Below are positions 1 through 8,258 of a DNA stretch of 64,000 bases, piece by piece. The stretch is from Streptomyces changanensis (lineage in GTDB: Bacteria; Actinomycetota; Actinomycetes; Streptomycetales; Streptomycetaceae): assembly GCF_024600715.1 (NCBI RefSeq), contig NZ_CP102332.1, forward strand, positions 5,456,001-5,520,000, in the 5' to 3' direction. A program made the position numbers and the translations under genes. The notes beneath the pieces are model-generated. The model saw only the letters and a program-made list of their open reading frames with translations, did no database searches and was not told the origin of the DNA. How positions within the stretch are numbered: the stretch's first letter is position 1; the number at the start of each line of letters is the position of its first letter.

Positions 1-325
1 CGATGTAGTCCTGCACCGAGGCGACGTGCAGGCGCAGCCCGTGCTTCTCGACGGTGCGGTCGCGGTACTCGATGACCTCGGGGAAGTTGTGCCCGGTGTC
101 GACGTGCAGCAGCGAGAACGGGACCGGCGCGGGCCAGAACGCCTTCAGCGCCAGGTGCAGCATGACGATGGAGTCCTTGCCGCCGGAGAAGAGGACCACC
201 GGCCGCTCGAACTCACCCGCCACCTCGCGGAAGATGTGCACCGCCTCGGACTCCAGCGAGTCCAGGTGCGACAGCGCGAACGGGCTGTGGGTGTCTCCGT
301 GGACGTGGGTGACCGTGGTCGTCAT
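1..325 (-). CDS. cysD: Sulfate adenylyltransferase small subunit, N-terminal part
   Basis: These are the first 108 codons of the ATP sulfurylase subunit that, with the GTPase CysN, converts sulfate and ATP to APS; the rest lies beyond the left edge. The PP-loop motif SGGKDS is at residues 47-52, followed by the family sequence [13 protein letters not shown]. The ATG at 325 has a GGGGA stretch about 10 nt upstream. It is the last gene visible of the minus-strand sir-cysH-cysC-cysD operon, 91 nt after cysC, and cysN is expected next outside the window. The family assignment is very secure; only the truncation by the window limits it. Confidence 0.96.
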   Translation of the reverse strand, partial: MTTTVTHVHGDTHSPFALSHLDSLESEAVHIFREVAGEFERPVVLFSGGKDSIVMLHLALKAFWPAPVPFSLLHVDTGHNFPEVIEYRDRTVEKHGLRLHVASVQDYI

Positions 326-416
326 GCTGCATCCCCATCATGAGCTGCTCCGCCTGCGTGGCGCGGAGGTGCGGGCGTCGTTGCTGTCTGCGGCTCGGCG
401 GCCGCGCACGCGTCGC

Positions 417-974
417 TCACAGCAGTCCCCTCTCGGTGAGCAGCGCGTGGACCGCCGCGGCGGACTCCTGCACGGTCTGGTTCTGGGACTCGATCCGCAG
501 GTCGGGGCTCTCCGGCTCCTCGTACGGGTCGTCGACGCCGGTCAGCCCGCTGATCTCGCCGGCGGCCTGCCGGGCGTACAGCCCCTTCACGTCCCGCTCC
601 GAGCACACCTCCACCGGCGTGGCGACATGCACCTCGACGTACGGGGTGCCCTCCCGCCGGTGGCGCTTGCGCACGGCCTCGCGGCTGTCGGCGTACGGGG
701 CGATGACGGGTACGAGGACCTGCACGCCGTTCGACGCGAGCAGCTCGGCGACGAAGCCGATCCGCCGCACGTTGGTGTCCCGGTCCGCGCGGCCGAAACC
801 CAGCCCCGCCGAGAGGAACTCCCGGACCTCGTCGCCGTCGAGCACCTCGACCCGCCGGCCCTCGGCGCGCAGCCGCTCCGCCAGCGCGTAGGCGATCGTG
901 GTCTTGCCGGCGCTCGGCAGCCCGGTGAGCCAGATGGTGGCCCCAGTCACGTTCTCTTCTCCCACAGTCGTCAT
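417..974 (-). CDS. cysC: Adenylylsulfate (APS) kinase
   Basis: This 185-residue protein phosphorylates APS to PAPS. The P-loop GLPSAGKTT lies about residues 16-24, followed by the kinase signatures LDGDEVREFLS and the FGRADRDTNVRRIGF segment; length is normal for CysC. The chosen ATG (974-972) overlaps the cysH TGA as TGATG, indicating translational coupling. A GTG a few codons downstream is an alternative start. Having both CysC and an Fe-S APS reductase (cysH) in one operon means APS can go either to PAPS (sulfonation) or straight to sulfite. Confidence 0.95.
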   Translation of the reverse strand: MTTVGEENVTGATIWLTGLPSAGKTTIAYALAERLRAEGRRVEVLDGDEVREFLSAGLGFGRADRDTNVRRIGFVAELLASNGVQVLVPVIAPYADSREAVRKRHRREGTPYVEVHVATPVEVCSERDVKGLYARQAAGEISGLTGVDDPYEEPESPDLRIESQNQTVQESAAAVHALLTERGLL

Positions 975-1675
975 CAGCCGTGCAGCCCGCACTCGGTCTT
1001 CGCCCGGCCCGCCCAGCGGCCGGCGCGCGCGTCCTCGCCCTCCAGCACGCGGCGCGTGCAGGGCGCGCAGCCGACGGAGGCGTACCCGTCCATCAGCAGC
1101 GGGTTGGTGAGGACGCCGTGCTCGGCGACGTACGCGTCCACGTCGTCCTGCGTCCAGCGGGCGATCGGCGAGACCTTCACCTTGCGGCGCTTCTCGTCCC
1201 AGCCGACCACCGGGGTGTTCGCCCGGGTCGCGGACTCGTCGCGGCGCAGGCCCGTCGCCCAGGCGTCGTACCCGGCCAGGCCCTGTTCCAGCGGCCGCAC
1301 CTTGCGCAGCGCGCAGCACAGGTCGGGGTCGCGCTCGTACAGCCGCGGCCCGTACTCGGCGTCCTGCTCGGCCACCGTCTGCCGCGGCGTCAGCGTGATG
1401 ACCTCGACGTCCATCACGGCGTCGACCGCGTCACGGGTGCCGATGGTCTCCGGGAAGTGGTAGCCGGTGTCCAGGAACACCACCTTCACGCCGGGGAAGG
1501 CACGCGAGGCGAGGTGGGCGACGACCGCGTCCTCCATGGAGGAGGTGACGCAGAAGCGCTCGCCGAAGGTCTCGGCGGCCCAGGTCAGGATGGAGAGCGC
1601 CGGGGCGTCCTCCAGTTCGCGACCGGCCCGCTCGGCCAGGTCGCGGAGCTTGTCGTCGGTCTCCGTCAGGGTCAC
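974..1675 (-). CDS. cysH: Phosphoadenylyl/adenylyl-sulfate reductase, Fe-S type
   Basis: This 233-residue enzyme reduces APS (or PAPS) to sulfite with thioredoxin. Cys120-Cys121 in CCALRKVRPLE and the CAPC pair (203/206) are the [4Fe-4S] ligands that mark the APS-reducing subclass, and the C-terminal KTECGLHG carries the catalytic Cys229. The open frame extends 30 codons further upstream, but the GTG at 1675 is preferred because it overlaps the TGA of the upstream zinc-ribbon gene as GTGA and gives the usual N-terminus. Substrate preference for APS is inferred from the cysteine motif, as known for the family. Confidence 0.95.
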   Translation of the reverse strand: MTLTETDDKLRDLAERAGRELEDAPALSILTWAAETFGERFCVTSSMEDAVVAHLASRAFPGVKVVFLDTGYHFPETIGTRDAVDAVMDVEVITLTPRQTVAEQDAEYGPRLYERDPDLCCALRKVRPLEQGLAGYDAWATGLRRDESATRANTPVVGWDEKRRKVKVSPIARWTQDDVDAYVAEHGVLTNPLLMDGYASVGCAPCTRRVLEGEDARAGRWAGRAKTECGLHG

Positions 1676-1851
1676 GTGGGGTCCCCTCCGCCGTCGTGGC
1701 GCTGCAGGCCCCGGGCCAGCAGGCCCAGGAACTTCAGCTGGAAAGCCCGGTTGCAGGCCGCGCACTCCCAGGCGCCGTGGCCCTGCTCGCCGGGGCGCAG
1801 GTCCTCGTCGCCGCAGTACGGGCAGTGGAAGGGCGCCGCTCGCTCGCTCAC
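1672..1851 (-). CDS. Small zinc-ribbon protein in sulfite reductase operon
   Basis: A 59-residue protein with a CPYC...CAAC pair of knuckles typical of a rubredoxin/zinc-ribbon fold, read from the GTG at 1851. It sits 46 nt after sir and overlaps cysH by four bases (GTGA). Small cysteine-rich proteins are commonly found at this position of actinomycete sir-cysH operons; their role is unknown, and electron transfer or metal handling for the reductases is only a guess. The open frame runs on upstream to 1950 but that part lacks coding character and overlaps the sir 3' end. Confidence 0.8.
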   Translation of the reverse strand: MSERAAPFHCPYCGDEDLRPGEQGHGAWECAACNRAFQLKFLGLLARGLQRHDGGGDPT

Positions 1852-1897
1852 CGCGCCTCCCCGTTGCGCGGCGGCGTCGTGGCCGTGGGTGCGTCGT

Positions 1898-3595
1898 TCA
1901 CGACAGGGCCTCCTCCGGCGCCCGCGCCGCCCAGGTCGCGAAGCGCTCACCGGGCTCCCGCTCCGCCTGGTAGCGGGTGAGGACGCGCTCGATGTAGTCG
2001 GGCAGTTCGGCGGCGGTGACCTTCAGGCCGCGGACCTTGCGGCCGAAGCCGGCCTCCAGACCGAGCGCGCCGCCCAGGTGCACCTGGTAGCCCTCGACCT
2101 GCCGGCCCGCGTCGTCCAGGACGAGCTGGCCCTTGAGACCGATGTCCGCCACCTGGATGCGCGCGCAGGCGTTGGGGCAGCCGTTGAGGTTGATGGTGAT
2201 CGGCTGGTCGAACTCGGGCAGGCGGCGCTCCAGTTCGTCGATGAGCGACGAGCCGCGCGCCTTCGTCTCGACGATGGCGAGCTTGCAGAACTCGATGCCG
2301 GTGCAGGCCATGGTGCCCCGCCGGAACGGGGAGGGCTGCACCCGCAGGTCGAGCGCCTCCAGCGCGCCGACGAGCGACTCGACCCGGTCCTCCTCGATGT
2401 CGAGGACGATCATCTTCTGCTCAACCGTGGTGCGGACGCGGCCGGAGCCGTGCGCCTCCGCCACGTCGGCGATCTTCGTGAGGGTGGCGCCGTCGACGCG
2501 GCCGACGCGCGGCGCGAAACCGACGTAGAAGCGGCCGTCCTGCTGCCGGTGGACGCCGACGTGGTCGCGCCACTGCTGCACGGGCTGGGCGGGGGCCGGG
2601 CCGTCGACGAGCTTGCGTCCGAGGTACTCGTCCTCCAGGACCTGGCGGAACCGCTCGGCGCCCCAGTCCGCGACGAGGAACTTCAGCCGGGCGCGGTTGC
2701 GCAGCCGCCGGTAGCCGTAGTCGCGGAAGATGGAGATGACGCCGGTGTAGACGTCGGGGACCTCGTCGAGCGGGACCCAGGCGCCGAGCCGGACGCCGAT
2801 CTTGGGGTTGGTGGAGAGCCCGCCGCCGACCCACAGGTCGAAGCCGGGACCGTGCTCGGGGTGCTCCACGCCGACGAAGGCGATGTCGTTGATCTCGTGC
2901 GCGACGTCGAGGAGCGGCGAGCCGGAGACCGCGGACTTGAACTTGCGGGGCAGGTTGGAGAAGTCCTTGTTGCCGATGATGCGGCGGTGGATCTCCTCGA
3001 TGGCCGGGGTGCCGTCGATGATCTCGTCCTCGGCGATCCCGGCGACCGGCGAGCCGATGATGACGCGCGGGGTGTCACCGCACGCCTCGGTGGTGGACAG
3101 GCCCACGGCTTCGAGGCGGTTCCAGATCTCCGGCACGTCCTCGATCCGGATCCAGTGGTACTGGACGTTCTGCCGGTCGGTGATGTCGGCGGTGCCGCGC
3201 GCGAACTCCTGCGAGATCTCACCGATGACCCGCAGCTGCCGGGTGGTCAGCCGGCCGCCGTCGATGCGCACGCGCAGCATGAAGTACTCGTCGTCCAGCT
3301 CCTCCGGTTCGAGGACGGCCGTCTTGCCGCCGTCGATCCCGGGCTTGCGCTGGGTGTAGAGGCCCCACCAGCGCATCCGACCACGCAGGTCGTTGGGGTC
3401 GATGGAGTCGAAGCCGGCCTTCGAGTAGATCGTCTCAATGCGTGTCCGCACATTGAGACCGTCATCGTCCTTCTTGAACTGCTCATTGCCGTTGAGGGGC
3501 GTGAAGTGGCCCCTGGCCCACTGGCCCTCGCCACGGTGGCGCCCCGGCTTGCGGCGGGGCGTGGCGGGTGCGGGCTGTTCGGGGGTGGCGGCCAT
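1898..3595 (-). CDS. sir: Ferredoxin-dependent sulfite reductase (siroheme, 4Fe-4S)
   Basis: A 565-residue siroheme enzyme that reduces sulfite to sulfide with six electrons. The two halves of the nitrite/sulfite reductase fold are visible, and the Fe-S/siroheme ligands are C431, C437 (CTGIEFC), C473 and C477 (CPNAC). Tyr80 and Cys172 are spaced by 92 residues, exactly the spacing of the Tyr69-Cys161 crosslinked pair of the Mycobacterium tuberculosis NirA/SirA enzyme, which supports sulfite rather than nitrite as substrate. The ATG at 3595 has GAAGGA about 10 nt upstream; the open frame extends to 3673 but would run through the hairpin. It is the first structural gene behind the leader peptide and hairpin at 3638-3804. 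Confidence 0.95.
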   Translation of the reverse strand: MAATPEQPAPATPRRKPGRHRGEGQWARGHFTPLNGNEQFKKDDDGLNVRTRIETIYSKAGFDSIDPNDLRGRMRWWGLYTQRKPGIDGGKTAVLEPEELDDEYFMLRVRIDGGRLTTRQLRVIGEISQEFARGTADITDRQNVQYHWIRIEDVPEIWNRLEAVGLSTTEACGDTPRVIIGSPVAGIAEDEIIDGTPAIEEIHRRIIGNKDFSNLPRKFKSAVSGSPLLDVAHEINDIAFVGVEHPEHGPGFDLWVGGGLSTNPKIGVRLGAWVPLDEVPDVYTGVISIFRDYGYRRLRNRARLKFLVADWGAERFRQVLEDEYLGRKLVDGPAPAQPVQQWRDHVGVHRQQDGRFYVGFAPRVGRVDGATLTKIADVAEAHGSGRVRTTVEQKMIVLDIEEDRVESLVGALEALDLRVQPSPFRRGTMACTGIEFCKLAIVETKARGSSLIDELERRLPEFDQPITINLNGCPNACARIQVADIGLKGQLVLDDAGRQVEGYQVHLGGALGLEAGFGRKVRGLKVTAAELPDYIERVLTRYQAEREPGERFATWAARAPEEALS

Positions 3596-3637
3596 GGCTA
3601 TACGTCCTTCGGGACTGCAGGAGGGCGGCTCTGACCT

Positions 3638-3678
3638 GCGCAATGTCGCGCAGGCAGAGCGCCTGCGCGACATTGCGC
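3638..3678 (-). promoter_or_regulatory. Perfect 18-bp inverted repeat between leader peptide and sir
   Basis: Arms 3638-3655 and 3661-3678 are perfectly complementary, with a five-base loop (agagc). Each arm itself contains a TGCGC-N6-GCGC motif. The hairpin lies 42 nt upstream of the sir ATG and 42 nt after the leader-peptide stop, on the same transcript. This is where a transcription attenuator or RBS-masking structure would sit; there is no T-run after it, so a classical intrinsic terminator is not evident. An operator for a dimeric regulator is the alternative. Confidence 0.6.
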
Positions 3679-3720
3679 GGTGGGTTCAGAAGATCGGGGG
3701 TCGCGGCGTCGCTGGGTCTC

Positions 3721-3804
3721 TCAGCTCACCGGACACATGGCGCTGGACATGCGGCCGAGGTCGACGTGCCGCCGACTCACCAAGGCAATTCCAGCTCGAG
3801 ACAT
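3721..3804 (-). CDS. Cysteine-containing leader peptide of the sir operon
   Basis: A 27-codon ORF from the ATG at 3804 to TGA at 3721, reading ...VSRRHVDLGRMSSAMCPVS. The RRHVDL...S.MC core matches the short actinomycete leader peptides found upstream of sulfur-assimilation genes (recalled from annotation practice, not searched). A single Cys codon lies four codons from the stop. No good Shine-Dalgarno precedes the ATG; the GTG at codon 9 with GGAA upstream is an alternative start. The stop lies 125 nt before sir with the perfect hairpin in between, suggesting cysteine-responsive attenuation. Confidence 0.75.
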   Translation of the reverse strand: MSRAGIALVSRRHVDLGRMSSAMCPVS

Positions 3805-4030
3805 GACGGAAGCGTGGCACGGGAGTTTGGACCCAGTCCACCTTTGTCCGCGATGTGGACCAGACTGTCCCGCATGGTGGACGGATGTGGTCCGGGTCAC
3901 GTCAAGCCCTTGGTCGGGTGGCGCCAAGCCCCCCGGCCGGGTCACGTCGAGCGCCCCGTCGGGGTCGCGCCGGGCGGCCGGTCGGGGCCGCGGTGCCGGG
4001 CGTCCCGTCGGGGTCGGGCGTCCCGTCGGT
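3805..4030. promoter_or_regulatory. Promoter region of the sir operon with repeated TGGAC half-sites
   Basis: No gene is visible. Between 3825 and 3895 the motif TGGAC/GTCCA recurs, including the small palindrome TGGACCCAGTCCA at 3828-3840 and further GTGGAC copies near 3860 and 3883. Such spacing is compatible with a regulator-binding region for the minus-strand sir transcript. Closer to the acetyltransferase end, GGGCGTCCCGTCGG is directly repeated around 3997-4029. The regulatory role is an inference. Confidence 0.35.
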
Positions 4031-4603
4031 TCAGGCGTACGCGCCCGGCCAGGGGCCCGGCGCCACGGCCGCCTCCGCCGGCTTCTCGGTGACGCGGGTG
4101 TCGTGGACGCGGAAGCCCCGCCGCCGGTAGTTGGCCAGGGCGTGTTCCCCGTCGAGCGAGCAGGTGTTCAGCCGCACCCGCGTCGTCGGCGTCCGCCCCG
4201 GCCAGCGGTCCGCCAGGTCCCAGGCGCGGGCGGTGCCGTACGACAGCAGGTGCCCGCCGATGCGCCGGCCCCGGAAGGCGGGGATCAGACCGAAGTACAT
4301 GATCTCCACGACGCCGTCGTCCTGTGGGTCCAGCTCGACGTACCCGGCGGGCGTCCCCCTGTCGTACGCCACCCACGTCTCCGCGCCCGGCCGCTCCAGG
4401 AGCTCCCGCCACTGCGCGTGGGTCAGCCCCAGCCGGTCCACCCAGCAGAGGTCACCGCCGACCGCGCTGTAGAGGAAGCGGCTGAACTCGGGTGAGGGCA
4501 CCTCGGCGCGGACGACCGTGACGTCCCCGTCCGGCGCGGCGGCGGGCCGCAGGTCGTCGGGGGAGGTCTGCTCCAGGTACCAGGTGGTGACGGTGATGCT
4601 CAT
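4031..4603 (-). CDS. GNAT family N-acetyltransferase
   Basis: A 190-residue protein with the GNAT acetyl-CoA binding segment IPAFRGRRIGGHLLSYGT (R-x-x-G-x-G/A pattern) around residues 117-134 and the preceding strand VEIMYFGL. The N-terminal half (WYLEQTSPDDLRP) is typical of Streptomyces members of the family. The start ATG at 4603 is the only sensible one. The substrate cannot be told; it stands alone, tail-to-head with a repeat-rich gap on its upstream side. Confidence 0.85.
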   Translation of the reverse strand: MSITVTTWYLEQTSPDDLRPAAAPDGDVTVVRAEVPSPEFSRFLYSAVGGDLCWVDRLGLTHAQWRELLERPGAETWVAYDRGTPAGYVELDPQDDGVVEIMYFGLIPAFRGRRIGGHLLSYGTARAWDLADRWPGRTPTTRVRLNTCSLDGEHALANYRRRGFRVHDTRVTEKPAEAAVAPGPWPGAYA

Positions 4604-4963
4604 GGCCGCCAGGGAACCACGGAGCGCGCGGCCCTGGCCAGCGCGTTCCTCTCACCCGGCCGGACGCCGTCCCCGGCCGGGCACGTCCGCGGCCCCCCGG
4701 TGTCCGGATCGTGGGACTCCGTCTCGCCCCCGTGGTGGCGTGGCCGGTCAGCGGCTCACCGGCCCGGCCGGGGGCCCGCCTGCCCGGAGGCCCCGACTGA
4801 TCGAAGGTCCGGCGGTCCGAGGGCCACCGGCCCCGGGGTCCTCCGGTGCGCGCGGAACCCGGCGGTCCGTACGGAAACCGGCGGTCCGTACGGAACCCGG
4901 TGGTCCGTGCGGAGTCCGGTGGTCCGTGCGGCGCTGTGGTCCGTGCGGGGTGCGGCGGCGCCG
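4604..4963. repeat. Non-coding gap with a 19-bp tandem repeat
   Basis: No credible gene. From 4861 a 19-bp unit beginning GGCGGTCCGTACGGAA is repeated head to tail three times (4861-4879, 4880-4898, 4899-4917) with a partial fourth copy to about 4932 and a looser one after it; later copies drift to GGTGGTCCGTGCGG. The array ends just past the stop of the GAF regulator gene and could form transcript ends on the minus strand. Confidence 0.6.
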
Positions 4964-6286
4964 TCACCCAGCGCGGTCGTCGCCGGGGCCGTCGTGCCGC
5001 GCGGCCTCCACGGCGGGCGCGGTGGAGTGGGGCAACAGGTCGCGCGGGTCGGCCGGGGCGACCACCTCCACCTCCACCTCGTCGCGGAAGCGGTAGGGGC
5101 GGTGGGTCAGCACACCGCCCAGCGTCCGCCGCACCCGCGACATCTCCGCCCGTACGGTCACCGTCCGCCCCCGGTCGCCGAACACGTCCGCGGCCAGCTG
5201 CGCCGCCGTGCGCCCGTCCCGGTGCGAGGCGAGGACGTACAGCAACTCCGCGTGCCGGGGCGTCAGCTCCCGCTGCCAGGAGCCCACCGCGCCCGACACC
5301 CGCACCGTCCACTCGCGGGGCCGGCTCACGTCCAGCACCAGCCGTGTCACCGAGTCCGCTGCCCCCTCCCCGGCCCCGTCCAGCGGCCGGACCAGCCAGC
5401 CCCCCGGCAGCGGCTCGACGTCGCACTCGCCGAGCGCCGGCAGCCACATCCGGCCCCCGCCGAACGACCCCGGCAGCGCCAGCCGGTCCACGGGCGCCAT
5501 GCCCGTCACCGCCGCCGTCCAGCCGTGCGGGTCCACCACCAGCGCCCTGCCGCCCACCCGGCACAGCAGGGGCGCCGCCACCGCCCGCAGCCGCGCCAGC
5601 CCCGCGAGGTGGCGGTTGCGCAGCTCCGCCTCGGCGAGCGCCGCCACCGAACGCACCAGGAGCAGCATCGCCGGGTGCATCGTGGGCACCGGGCCGCTCA
5701 CGTCGACCACGCCCATCAGCCGGCCGTCCCGGGGGTCCGTGATCGGGGCGCCGGCGCACGTCCACGGGTGGTGCGTCGCGACGAAGTGCTCGGCGGAGTG
5801 CACCTGCACCGGGCGGCGCACCACGAGGGCCGTCCCCACGCCGTTGGTGCCGACCGTCGACTCGCGCCAGTCGGCGCCCGGTTCGAAACCGTGCCCGTCC
5901 GCCATCCGCAGCACCGAGCCGTGGCCCTCCCGCCACAGCACCCGCCCGTCGGCGTCGGCGACGACCATGATGTGCCGGGCCGGGTCGGCGGACGCCCCCG
6001 GCGACGCCATGAGCCCCTCGCGGAGCACGGGCAGCAGCTCCCCGAGCGTCGTGCCGTGCCGCCGCGCTTCCAGCTCCCCTGCCGGCAGCAGCCCCGAGCG
6101 GCGGTCCCGGTCAGGGTCGACGCCCGTGCGCAGCATCCGCTCCCACGAGGCCCGTATGTCGGCGCGCGGCGCCAGCGGGGCGTGGCCGCCGCGCAGCGCG
6201 GCGTCCCTGATGTGGTGGAGCAGCAGCGTCGCCGCGCGCGCGTCCATCGCGGCGAGCCGCGTCATGTCGACTGTGGCGTTCCGCAC
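4964..6286 (-). CDS. GAF-domain transcriptional regulator
   Basis: A 440-residue protein of the AcoR-like type: an N-terminal segment (ADIRASWERMLRTGVDPD), a GAF sensor domain (about residues 80-230, with WRESTVGTNGVGTAL and HPWTCAGAPITD), and a C-terminal region with a winged-helix-like stretch (LTPRHAELLYVLASH...AAQLAADVFGD). The GTG at 6286 has GGGAGG five bases upstream and is preferred over the long upstream extension of the open frame to 6856, which runs through three hairpins. In Streptomyces such regulators often control aldehyde or alcohol dehydrogenases, but no such gene is adjacent here. Confidence 0.82.
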   Translation of the reverse strand: MRNATVDMTRLAAMDARAATLLLHHIRDAALRGGHAPLAPRADIRASWERMLRTGVDPDRDRRSGLLPAGELEARRHGTTLGELLPVLREGLMASPGASADPARHIMVVADADGRVLWREGHGSVLRMADGHGFEPGADWRESTVGTNGVGTALVVRRPVQVHSAEHFVATHHPWTCAGAPITDPRDGRLMGVVDVSGPVPTMHPAMLLLVRSVAALAEAELRNRHLAGLARLRAVAAPLLCRVGGRALVVDPHGWTAAVTGMAPVDRLALPGSFGGGRMWLPALGECDVEPLPGGWLVRPLDGAGEGAADSVTRLVLDVSRPREWTVRVSGAVGSWQRELTPRHAELLYVLASHRDGRTAAQLAADVFGDRGRTVTVRAEMSRVRRTLGGVLTHRPYRFRDEVEVEVVAPADPRDLLPHSTAPAVEAARHDGPGDDRAG

Positions 6287-6422
6287 CGGCCCTCCCCGTC
6301 GCCGTTCGGCCCCCATCATCCCCCCGCGGCGCGCCGGGCCCGACCGGGTCCGCACAGAACGCGCCACCCGCTGCAACCTCCTGCAACCCTCGCGCCGGAC
6401 CGCTCGCGCGTACGACAGTGGG

Positions 6423-6523
6423 CGCGTACCGGTCTCCGGTACGCGACGGGATGGTGCCGTGTCGGCGCAGCACCATCCCAGCCGCGCTCCCGGGCGCGGG
6501 ACGCCGCACCGCGTCCCGCGCCC
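6423..6523. terminator. Three consecutive perfect hairpins
   Basis: Arms 6423-6432/6436-6445 (10 bp, 3-nt loop), 6448-6457/6470-6479 (10 bp, 12-nt loop) and 6492-6504/6511-6523 (13 bp, 6-nt loop) are all perfect. They lie 56 nt beyond the stop of the acyl-CoA dehydrogenase gene and upstream of the GAF regulator, so they probably terminate the dehydrogenase transcript on the minus strand. There are no T-runs, as is usual for Streptomyces terminators. Confidence 0.6.
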
Positions 6524-6578
6524 GTCGGCTGTCCGGGGCCGTCCGCGCCGTGCGGAGCCCGTACCCGCCCCGGCTCCC

Positions 6579-8258
6579 CTACACCTCGACCCGGGCCCGG
6601 TCCACGACCGCGCCCAGGTCCAGGCTGTGCGGCAGGGTTCCGAACGCCGTCCCCCAGTCCCGGCCGAGCCGCGACCCGCAGAAGGCGTCCGCGACCTCGG
6701 GCGGCGCCCACCGCACCAGCAGCGACCCCTGGAGGACCAGCGCCATCCGCTCCACCAGCCGCCGGGCCCGGGCCTCGACGCCCTCCAGATCGGCCAGTTC
6801 CGTGAGCAGGCCCTTGATCGCCCCGTCCAGCCGGTGGTCCGCGCCGCGCGCCTCACCGACCTCCCGCAGGTACGCGTCGAGCGCGCCGGGCTCGCGCTGC
6901 AGCGCCCGCAGCACGTCCAGCGCCTGGACGTTCCCCGACCCCTCCCAGATCGAGTTGAGCGGTGCCTCGCGCAGCAGCCGCGGCATGCCGGACTCCTCCA
7001 CGTAGCCGTTGCCGCCCAGGCACTCCAGGGCCTCCGCCACGGTCGGCGTGCACCGCTTGGTGACCCAGTACTTCGCGGCCGGCACCACGAGGCGCAGCAG
7101 CGCCCGTTCCGACTCCGCGCCTCCCGGCCCCGTACCGCCGGATGCCGTGCCGCCGGACTCCACCGCGTCGTACGCCGCCGCGAGCCGCATGCCGAGGACC
7201 GTCGCCGCCTCCGACTCCAGCGCCAGGTCGGCGAGGACGTTGCGCATCAGCGGCTTGTCGGCCAGCGGGCCGCCGAAGGCGTGGCGGTACGTCGTGTGGT
7301 GCACGGCCTGCGCCACGGCCTGCCGCATCAGCGCGGCCGAGCCGAGCACGCAGTCCAGGCGCGTGGCGGCCACCATCTCGATGATGGTCCGCACCCCGCG
7401 CCCCTCCTCGCCGACGCGGCGCGCCCACGTCCCGTCGAACTCGACCTCGGCGGAGGCGTTCGACCGGTTGCCCAGCTTGTCCTTGAGCCGCTGGATGCGG
7501 AACACGTTCCCCGTGCCGTCCGCCAGCACCCTCGGTACGAGGAAGCAGGTCAGACCGCCGGGCGCCTGCGCCAGGACGAGGAAGCCGTCCGACATGGGCG
7601 CGGAGCAGAACCACTTGTGGCCCGTCAGGACGTACTCGCCCGCCGCGTCCAGGGGGACCGCCGCGGTGGTGTTGGCCCGGACGTCGCTGCCGCCCTGCTT
7701 CTCCGTCATGCCCATCCCGAAGAGCACGCCGCCCTTCTCGGCGGGCGGCCGCAGCTCCTCGCCGTCGTACACGCGCGACGTCAGCCTCGGCTCCCACTCG
7801 GCCGCCAGCTCCGGGTCGGTGCGCAGGGCGGGGACGGCCGCGTGCGTCATCGACAGCGGGCAGCCGTGCCCCGCCTCGGTCTGCGACCACACCAGGAACC
7901 CGGCCGCGCGCCGCACGTGCCCGCCCGGCCGGCTCCAGGCGCCGGTCAGCCCGGACGTCACGGCGTGGCCGAGGAGCCGGTGCCACGCCGGGTGGAAGTC
8001 GACCTCGTCGACGCGGTGGCCGTACCGGTCGTGGGTGCGCAGCCGTGGCGGGTACTCGTTGGCGAGCGCGCCCCAGGACTGGGCCTGCGCCGAGCCGGCG
8101 GTGGTACCGAGCGACGAGAGCTCGTCCCGGGCCTCCTCCCGCAGTCCGGGCGGAAGGTGTCGCTCCACGGCTTCGGTCAGCGCCCGGTCGGCGGTGAAGA
8201 CGTCGTACCCGACCAGGGGCGGGGGCTGGTTGGTCACGGTGTGGGTGGTGGCTGCCAT
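6579..8258 (-). CDS. AidB-like acyl-CoA dehydrogenase family protein
   Basis: A 559-residue flavoprotein. The segments WSQTEAGHGCPLSMTHA and EKQGGSDVRANTT, and FLVPRVLADGTGN, are those of the AidB branch (DNA-alkylation-response flavoproteins), which is longer than ordinary acyl-CoA dehydrogenases because of a C-terminal extension. LGGNGYVEESGMPRLLREAPLNSIWEGSGN is the normal C-terminal catalytic-domain signature. The ATG at 8258 lies six bases after a TACCGT -10-like box, so the mRNA is probably leaderless; the frame extends 13 codons further but those codons lie in the promoter. Whether it acts in DNA protection or in isovaleryl-CoA-type catabolism cannot be decided. Confidence 0.87.
   Translation of the reverse strand: MAATTHTVTNQPPPLVGYDVFTADRALTEAVERHLPPGLREEARDELSSLGTTAGSAQAQSWGALANEYPPRLRTHDRYGHRVDEVDFHPAWHRLLGHAVTSGLTGAWSRPGGHVRRAAGFLVWSQTEAGHGCPLSMTHAAVPALRTDPELAAEWEPRLTSRVYDGEELRPPAEKGGVLFGMGMTEKQGGSDVRANTTAAVPLDAAGEYVLTGHKWFCSAPMSDGFLVLAQAPGGLTCFLVPRVLADGTGNVFRIQRLKDKLGNRSNASAEVEFDGTWARRVGEEGRGVRTIIEMVAATRLDCVLGSAALMRQAVAQAVHHTTYRHAFGGPLADKPLMRNVLADLALESEAATVLGMRLAAAYDAVESGGTASGGTGPGGAESERALLRLVVPAAKYWVTKRCTPTVAEALECLGGNGYVEESGMPRLLREAPLNSIWEGSGNVQALDVLRALQREPGALDAYLREVGEARGADHRLDGAIKGLLTELADLEGVEARARRLVERMALVLQGSLLVRWAPPEVADAFCGSRLGRDWGTAFGTLPHSLDLGAVVDRARVEV

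Noticed and set aside
417..1319. A 300-residue minus-strand frame ending in APS kinase
   Set aside because: Only the last 185 codons match CysC; the upstream part overlaps cysH in another frame and the TGATG junction fixes the start at 974.
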